Part shown: positions 58,586-64,000 of the stretch, in pieces
Layout of the letters: each line of letters opens with the position of its first letter
How positions within the stretch are numbered: the stretch's first letter is position 1
Source of the DNA: JABGPL01 sp964387885
GTDB taxonomy: Bacteria > Electryoneota > AABM5-125-24 > Hatepunaeales > Hatepunaeaceae
Direction of reading: 5' to 3'
NCBI GenBank assembly: GCA_964387885.1
Contig: CAYLYZ010000008.1
Coordinates: forward strand, 1 to 64,000
Length of the DNA stretch: 64,000 bases
Made by a program: the position numbers and the translations under genes
Notes under the pieces: generated by a model
Database searches by the model: none
The model's input: only the letters and a program-made list of their open reading frames with translations
Told to the model about the DNA's origin: nothing

Positions 58586-60809
58586 GGGGTTCAGTACTAT
58601 TCATAATCAGCGTTTCAGTGTAGATGGAATGTCGTGTGCAGCTTGTGTAAATGCTGTCGAGAAAACACTGAGCAGACTGGATGGAGTTGAAAAAGTTTCT
58701 GTTAATCTCGCAAATAAAAGCGCGGATATTAAATACCATCACGAGGCAATAGAGGCTTCTAAAATTGCAGAAATCCTGACAAAAATTGGATATCCCGCTG
58801 AACCTGTTGATAAAGATTCTATCCCACCTGATCTGCTAAAGCGACATTTCGCAGAATATGAACTTAATCGGAATAAATTTGTTTTCGCAGGAATCGCTTC
58901 CGTTTTTGTGATGTTACTTTCAATGACCGATGTTGTTGATGCGATCTATTCGAGATTGTTGTGTTTTGTTATAACTTCTTTTGTAATCTTTTTCCCGGGA
59001 CGTCATTTCTTCTCAGGTGCATTCAAATTAGCTGTTCGACGAACAGCAGACATGAATACGTTGATTGCCATTGGAACCGGATCCGCATACGTGTTCAGTA
59101 TAATCGGTACATTTATCCCGTTCGCAATCCCGTCTGAGGATGGTCTGCCAGCTGTATATTACGATACTTCAGTGATGATTATCGCATTGATACTGTTAGG
59201 ACGAACCCTCGAAGCCCGAGCCAAAAGTCATGCTTCTGATGCTATCAGTGGTCTTATGAAACTTAGTCCAAAGACTGCTATTGTTTTAAAGGAAGGAAGA
59301 ACACTTGATGTGTCGACTGACGATTTACAAACAGGTGACATTATCAGAGTCAGAGCAGGTGAAAGAATACCAACTGACGGGGAACTCACCGAAGGAAGTA
59401 CATCTGTAGATGAATCAATGTTAACTGGAGAATCAATCCCGGTGATGAAACTCAAGGGAGATTACCTGTATGGTGGTACTTTAAACGGTTCCGGTTCATT
59501 CCTGATGCAGGCAACCAGAGTGGGTTCAGAAACAGCACTTGCTGGAATCATTCGGTTGGTTGAACAGGCACAGGGATCTAAAGCTCCAATTCAACGTCTC
59601 GCAGATAAGGTTGCAGCAGTATTTGTTCCGGTCGTTCTTGTAATCGCAATCATTACATTAACTGTGTGGTTGCTTGTCGGTCCCGAACCGGTGCTTTCTT
59701 ATGCTCTAACTGCCTTTGTCTCTGTATTGATAATCGCCTGTCCCTGTGCAATGGGACTCGCTACACCTACTGCAATCATGGTCGGTTCGGGAACTGCAGC
59801 ACGACAGGGCGTTGTTTTCAAGGGCGCAGAAATTCTCGAATCAAGTGGAAACATACATACATTACTTATTGATAAAACCGGTACAGTCACAACTGGAAAA
59901 CCCTCCGTAACCAAAATTTTACCAATCCCCGGGATTTCCGAGATTGAGCTTTTGGCAATTGCAGCATGTGCGGAAGCCGGATCCGACCACCCGTTAGCTG
60001 CAGCTGTTTTTAGAAAAGCGAGTGAAATGGATCTGGATATCCCAAATGCGAAGGATTTCAATTCAAATTCCGGAAAGGGAATTGAAGCTGTGGTTGAAGG
60101 AAATTATGTAAGAGTCGGTTCACTCAATTGGCTGTTGGAAAGTGGTATCAAATTTAGTAAAAACACAATAGAAATCACTCAGCAACTTTCTGACCGTGGT
60201 GAAAGTATAGTTTTAGTTGCGCGAAACTCAGAATCTATCGGATGTATTGCTATTTCTGATACGGTTCGTGAAACTTCAAAGTCGGCTATTAAAGACCTCA
60301 AATCGATTGGAGTTGAAGTTGTTCTTCTCTCCGGGGATAAGCGTAACGTTGCCGAACAAATCGGAAAAGAGATTGGTATCGACAGGATTATTGCTGAAGT
60401 GCTGCCTTCGGGCAAGGTAGCGGAAGTTAAGAATCTGCAATCCGAAGCCAAAAACGTCGGCATGGTTGGCGATGGCATAAATGACGCTCCGGCTCTTGCT
60501 CAATCTAACGTCGGCTTTGCAATTGGAACCGGCAGCGATATCGCTCTTGAGGCTTCAGATGTAACTCTCGTCGGTTCCGAACTGACAGGTGTAACTTTTG
60601 CGATCCGTATGGCTCGTCAAACTGTTCGGGTTATCAAACAGAACCTGTTCTGGGCATTTGGATACAATAGTCTCGGGATTCCCATTGCCGCTGGAGTATT
60701 ATATCCGCTGACCGGTGAACTTCTGTCACCCATGATAGCTGCAGCTGCAATGGCATTCAGTTCGGTATCGGTTGTGATCAATAGTCTAAGGTTACGTCGA
60801 TTTCAGTAG
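58575..60809 (+). CDS. copA: Copper-exporting P1B-type ATPase
   Basis: The ATG at 58575 is chosen because it precedes one N-terminal metal-binding domain (GMSCAACVNAVE). The longer frame is rejected. The 744-aa product has actuator TGES, the membrane metal site CPCAMGLATP, the phosphorylation motif DKTGTVT, HP in SDHPLA and the hinge GDGINDAPAL. YNSLGIP and MAFSSVSVV in the last helices mark the Cu(I) subgroup. It pumps Cu(I) out of the cytoplasm. It is translated from within the small upstream gene, and no CsoR/CueR regulator is nearby. Confidence 0.95.
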   Translation: MKPEGFSTIHNQRFSVDGMSCAACVNAVEKTLSRLDGVEKVSVNLANKSADIKYHHEAIEASKIAEILTKIGYPAEPVDKDSIPPDLLKRHFAEYELNRNKFVFAGIASVFVMLLSMTDVVDAIYSRLLCFVITSFVIFFPGRHFFSGAFKLAVRRTADMNTLIAIGTGSAYVFSIIGTFIPFAIPSEDGLPAVYYDTSVMIIALILLGRTLEARAKSHASDAISGLMKLSPKTAIVLKEGRTLDVSTDDLQTGDIIRVRAGERIPTDGELTEGSTSVDESMLTGESIPVMKLKGDYLYGGTLNGSGSFLMQATRVGSETALAGIIRLVEQAQGSKAPIQRLADKVAAVFVPVVLVIAIITLTVWLLVGPEPVLSYALTAFVSVLIIACPCAMGLATPTAIMVGSGTAARQGVVFKGAEILESSGNIHTLLIDKTGTVTTGKPSVTKILPIPGISEIELLAIAACAEAGSDHPLAAAVFRKASEMDLDIPNAKDFNSNSGKGIEAVVEGNYVRVGSLNWLLESGIKFSKNTIEITQQLSDRGESIVLVARNSESIGCIAISDTVRETSKSAIKDLKSIGVEVVLLSGDKRNVAEQIGKEIGIDRIIAEVLPSGKVAEVKNLQSEAKNVGMVGDGINDAPALAQSNVGFAIGTGSDIALEASDVTLVGSELTGVTFAIRMARQTVRVIKQNLFWAFGYNSLGIPIAAGVLYPLTGELLSPMIAAAAMAFSSVSVVINSLRLRRFQ

Positions 60810-60825
60810 ATTAAATAAAGAAACT

Positions 60826-60892
60826 GGGAGGATGGACATTCTTGTCCGTCATGCAATTCAGGTGTAAGCGGACCTGAATGGCCGCACTCCCC
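60826..60892. repeat. Two-hairpin palindromic element (family B)
   Basis: GGGAG and CTCCC bound a GGACATTCTTGTCC hairpin and a second, GC-richer inverted segment (GCGGACCTGAATGGCCGC). The layout matches the element at 26161, with changes in the second unit. Confidence 0.7.
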
Positions 60893-61045
60893 TGCTTCAG
60901 CATCTAGTAACCTGCACAGTCAGTACATGTAATATTTAGTTTCATCTTTACTTCATACTTCAAATGCCTTGTTCCCATTTCATGAAATGGTTAGATTATT
61001 TTAAATGAGAATTTACACAACTTTTCAATCCGGAGAATTTCTGAT

Positions 61046-61624
61046 ATGGTCGGAGTAACTTACGTTGATTTATGGCGTCCTGCTGTTCGAAAAAGGGCGT
61101 TGACATACGACATCTCCTTAGTGATTGGTGCTTCACTATTAATAGCACTGTTAGCTCAAATTCGTTTTATTCTTCCTTTCAGCCCGGTACCTATCACAGG
61201 ACAAACACTTGGGGTTTTGCTCATTGGTACAGTGCTCGGCAGCAAACGCGGCGCCATTGCAATGGGTGCCTACCTGCTGCAGGGCATCAGCGGATTGCCT
61301 GTTTTTGCAGGTGGTGGTCTCGGATTAGCTTATCTGTTGGGACCAACCGGTGGTTATCTGCTCGGTTTTATCCCCGCAGCGTTTGTATGTGGTTTATTAG
61401 CTGAAAAGGGCATGGACAGGCACATTGTAACAACACTGCTTGCCATGGTTGTTGGCACAGGCATCATCTTTGCCTGCGGTTTCGCCTGGTTATCAGCTTT
61501 TGTAGGTCCGGCAAAGGCTCTCGTAATGGGAGTTTACCCGTTTGTTATTGGAGCGGTTTTGAAAATAGGAATTGCCGGCTCTCTTTTACCAATGGCATGG
61601 AAGTTTGTTGGAAACAGGAAATAA
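61046..61624 (+). CDS. bioY: Biotin transporter S component BioY
   Basis: This is a 192-aa membrane protein with six helices. The family signature is FSPVPITGQTLGVLLIG, followed by GAYLLQGISGLPVFAGG and LLGPTGGYLLGF. It binds biotin in the membrane and can work with an ECF energising module, not seen here, or alone. The start has a GGAG site. Acquiring biotin would fit carboxylase-rich anaerobic metabolism, but that link is only contextual. Confidence 0.93.
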   Translation: MVGVTYVDLWRPAVRKRALTYDISLVIGASLLIALLAQIRFILPFSPVPITGQTLGVLLIGTVLGSKRGAIAMGAYLLQGISGLPVFAGGGLGLAYLLGPTGGYLLGFIPAAFVCGLLAEKGMDRHIVTTLLAMVVGTGIIFACGFAWLSAFVGPAKALVMGVYPFVIGAVLKIGIAGSLLPMAWKFVGNRK

Positions 61625-62174
61625 TCGTAGCCTGAGATTTAGAATTCCGGTGTTTCCATAACATAATCTCCCGGTTACATTTCTTAAATTCACAGCAGAT
61701 GATGCAGATTCTCATCATACATTCCGAATTTGGTCAGGAACCTATCTGCGAAATCCGTTTCATTTGCTGTGAATTACCATATTAAACCAAAACACTTACG
61801 CATTAATCCTAACTTACCATCCACATCTGCCCCGAAAAATCTACCTTTTATTGCATTTGCTGAAAGTAAAAGGCATTTGCAAAGTCGCGATGAGTGAAGT
61901 TATAAACCAATCTGTTTGGAAAGGGTGCAATATTCGAGATTGTTTCACTGCATTCGCAATGAATGTACTCTCAAACATCGTTATATGTCCTTGCTGAAAG
62001 GTAAAATGTTTTTTGACGTTACATATCCCTTTAATATTTTTAAATTTCATGTCCCTTTCAATTCTTGCAGAAAAATATTAGGTTACTTTTCCGAAGCTTA
62101 ACCGAATAAAATATCTCCGGGGGATATTCTATTCGGATTTTTCTGTCATATTCACATCTTTGGACGGAGGAAAA
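61625..62174. other. 550-bp intergenic region with leader hairpin
   Basis: Mostly AT-rich with no convincing gene, RNA gene or family repeat. Short frames on both strands overlap one another and lack ribosome sites. The notable element is the hairpin at 62102-62136 just ahead of the secreted-protein gene. Confidence 0.6.
62102..62136 (+). terminator. Hairpin with T-run in the leader of the secreted-protein gene
   Basis: CCGAATAAAATATC pairs with GATATTCTATTCGG (one A opposite C), loop near GGGGG, followed by ATTTTTCTGT. It lies 39 nt upstream of the start at 62175 and about 480 bp after bioY. It could be an attenuator for the downstream gene or a distal terminator. Confidence 0.5.
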
Positions 62175-64000
62175 ATGCGGAAAATCAGGTTTTCTAATTT
62201 CTTCTTAATCTTCACCCTTCTGGTTTTAGCCAGCCATCTCTTTGCTCAACCCGATGCACTATGGATTAGAAACTATGACAGCGGGGCATCAGAATTCTTT
62301 TTTGATGTTTATGCCGCGAGTGATAGTGGCTACATTGCTGTAGGCGCGACCGGGCAGGCTGTAAGTCTTGGCGGAACATGGATCATGGTTAAAACCGATT
62401 CCGAGGGGAATACAATCTGGTCGAATCAATATGGTGGAGGCGGAAATTATTGTTGGCCGCGGTCGGTCATCGAAGCTGATAACGGGGATTTCCTGGCTGC
62501 AGGAACAACAGGACGACAGGGACAGGTTGATATTATCAGGGTTAATTCCGAGGGTGAACAGCAGTGGCGCCGACAATATCTTAATGGTGATGCGCGAGCG
62601 ATTATTGAACTCAAGAACGGAAACTTCCTCATATGCGGTGAAACGCAAATGCAGGGCTTTCTGCTGATGATCGACGGAGAGGGTGAAGAAACTTGGAACC
62701 GCATATATCCCATTGACGACCAGGTTGGGGCTTATGGTAGTTTTTCAAGCATGAGGGAGACTGAGAACCAGGTTGTTGTTGCGGGTGAGGGCAGGAGAAT
62801 TGGAAACGAACCATGGCATATGTGGCTGGTGAAAGCTGATTTAGAGGAAGAGGGAGCTCTAATATGGGAAGAACATTATTTCATCGGAAATACTTGTACC
62901 TGTAATACGTTAATATCATGTGAAGGAGGATTTACATTATCCGGGACATCAGGTGGTCTTCATCTATATTTAGCGAAAATAAATGAAATCGGCGAAATAA
63001 TATGGTCTCACATCTACGATAATCAAGTTGACGTTGAAACCGGATTCTGCCTCGCAAATCTTGAGGGTGGTGGATTTGGCATAGCCGGACGCGCACTCAA
63101 TTCGAGGGATCGTATACAGATGCCTTTCGTGCTAAGGACTGATGAGAACGGTCTGGAATTAGGCCGTAGTTATCACGATCTCTCGGAAGTTGAAGGATTC
63201 TTCACAGGCGTTAACGGCTTCTATTCAATAGTAATAGGATTGGATAATTCCGCAGTTGCAGCCGGTACAGTCCACACCGGAGGCCAGAATTACGACGGTT
63301 TGATAATGAAATGGGAAGAAGACCACCCGGGGCCATTTTTCGTATCATGGACACCTGAGGATACATTGTTGACCTGCCTTTCTAATGACAGCATACAGTT
63401 CGCGGTCCATGCAAGGCATCAATGGCAGGAGCAGTTCGATAAACTTTGGTGGATTACTAACAGTGACACCTTATCGAGAGATACGACCGTAACAATAACT
63501 TTTGAGGAAATTGGTGAGTACGAGGTTAACTGTGAAATAAGAGATGAAGTAATCTCTGCGATTAAAACCTGGAACGTAACGGTCAGAGAATTTTACCTCA
63601 CAGGTTTTCAACCGGACTCATCTGAAATCACCATTCGGAGAAATACCCAATTAGATTTTATCCTGGATATTGAGAGTATTGAAGGTCTCGACCTGAGTTA
63701 CTTCTGGGAATTGACAGGGAGGCAGGAGGAAGAAATCGAAGGTGAAGACAGCGTAAACATAGATTTTGCGATGACAGGCGATCATGAACTTACAGCTGAT
63801 GTATCCGCAGGTGAAACGGTTGAGCAAGTTTCCTGGGACATTCACGTCAGGTCATCGTTATGGTCATGGCAGCCAGTTGAACTCATATTGGAAGTGCCAA
63901 ACGACACTTTGATAGATTTCGCTGTGTTCCCATTTAATGAGGAATCAGATTCGCTCCAGTACATCTGGAAACTGAATGGAGAGACTATATCCGATTCAAA
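62175..64000 (+). CDS. Large secreted protein, N-terminal part, cut by the window end
   Basis: An ATG behind GGAGG opens a frame with no stop to the window edge (608+ codons). The signal peptide is MRKIRFSNFFLIFTLLVLAS. Residues ~25-380 consist of repeated units of the kind GGTWIMVKTDSEGNTIWSNQ and FLAAGTTG. This is the delta-60/beta-propeller-like repeat of FCB secreted proteins. From ~390 the units become Ig/PKD-like (DTTVTITFEEIGEYEVNCEI). A C-terminal T9SS sorting domain is expected beyond the window, by analogy with the other secreted proteins here. Confidence 0.8.
   Translation, partial: MRKIRFSNFFLIFTLLVLASHLFAQPDALWIRNYDSGASEFFFDVYAASDSGYIAVGATGQAVSLGGTWIMVKTDSEGNTIWSNQYGGGGNYCWPRSVIEADNGDFLAAGTTGRQGQVDIIRVNSEGEQQWRRQYLNGDARAIIELKNGNFLICGETQMQGFLLMIDGEGEETWNRIYPIDDQVGAYGSFSSMRETENQVVVAGEGRRIGNEPWHMWLVKADLEEEGALIWEEHYFIGNTCTCNTLISCEGGFTLSGTSGGLHLYLAKINEIGEIIWSHIYDNQVDVETGFCLANLEGGGFGIAGRALNSRDRIQMPFVLRTDENGLELGRSYHDLSEVEGFFTGVNGFYSIVIGLDNSAVAAGTVHTGGQNYDGLIMKWEEDHPGPFFVSWTPEDTLLTCLSNDSIQFAVHARHQWQEQFDKLWWITNSDTLSRDTTVTITFEEIGEYEVNCEIRDEVISAIKTWNVTVREFYLTGFQPDSSEITIRRNTQLDFILDIESIEGLDLSYFWELTGRQEEEIEGEDSVNIDFAMTGDHELTADVSAGETVEQVSWDIHVRSSLWSWQPVELILEVPNDTLIDFAVFPFNEESDSLQYIWKLNGETISDS

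Noticed and set aside
61841..62101. Short overlapping frames on both strands after bioY
   Set aside because: They overlap each other, have no ribosome sites or recognisable motifs, and lie in AT-rich DNA.
1..64000. tRNA, rRNA or riboswitch genes
   Set aside because: Reading both strands by eye I found no cloverleaf with a T-loop signature, rRNA segment or recognisable riboswitch core. A covariance-model scan (tRNAscan, Rfam) would settle this.

Overview
The window looks like chromosomal DNA of an uncultured anaerobic bacterium from the FCB superphylum (Fibrobacteres-Chlorobi-Bacteroidetes and allied candidate phyla). Three large secreted proteins carry a C-terminal sorting domain with a PNPFN signature (type IX secretion cargo), two of them being gingipain-like C25 peptidases. 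The rest of the window is dominated by an oxygen-independent aromatic degradation locus. I cannot name a phylum from the sequence alone.

Layout. (1) 1-12.9 kb, minus strand: secreted T9SS cargo. It holds a truncated paralog at the left edge that runs into unrelated DNA, an intact 983-aa paralog, and two paralogous C25-like peptidases that share promoter layout and a 5' leader hairpin. (2) 13.0-17.9 kb, plus strand: stress genes. These are an sHSP behind an excellent sigma-54 promoter, an sHSP-lon pair, and an outer-membrane-type protein. (3) 17.9-19.2 kb: glycyl-tRNA synthetase. (4) 19.4-53.8 kb, all minus strand: the aromatic island. (5) 54.2-61.6 kb: housekeeping genes, namely HU/IHF, an alternative GlmU-like enzyme, a MauE/DoxX-like membrane protein, an IspDF fusion, a copper ATPase and BioY. 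(6) 62.2 kb to the end: the start of another large secreted protein, cut by the window.

The aromatic island encodes an ATP-dependent class I benzoyl-CoA reductase in the Azoarcus-type order N-(insert)-O-P-Q-M. It also encodes cyclohexadienoyl-CoA hydratase, a hydroxyacyl-CoA dehydrogenase, ring-opening hydrolase (Oah), SDR, thiolase, acyl-CoA dehydrogenase and a second crotonase. Together these could take benzoyl-CoA to acetyl-CoA. Two multi-cofactor flavoprotein/iron-sulfur oxidoreductases and two ferredoxins probably handle low-potential electrons. A (homo/Re-)citrate synthase-like enzyme, LeuCD-type aconitase subunits, a beta-decarboxylating dehydrogenase and a MarR regulator could feed acetyl-CoA into 2-oxoglutarate. 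No benzoate-CoA ligase is present in the window.

The island is heavily decorated. Two toxin-antitoxin-like pairs, a possible HEPN protein, covarying palindromic repeats, and three small genes each bracketed by its own inverted-repeat family (DUF559 nuclease, 23S-IVP four-helix bundle, GxxExxY protein) sit in its intergenic spaces. Two of those repeat families also occur here as gene-less hairpins. I consider these inverted-repeat single-gene cassettes the most intriguing signal in the window.
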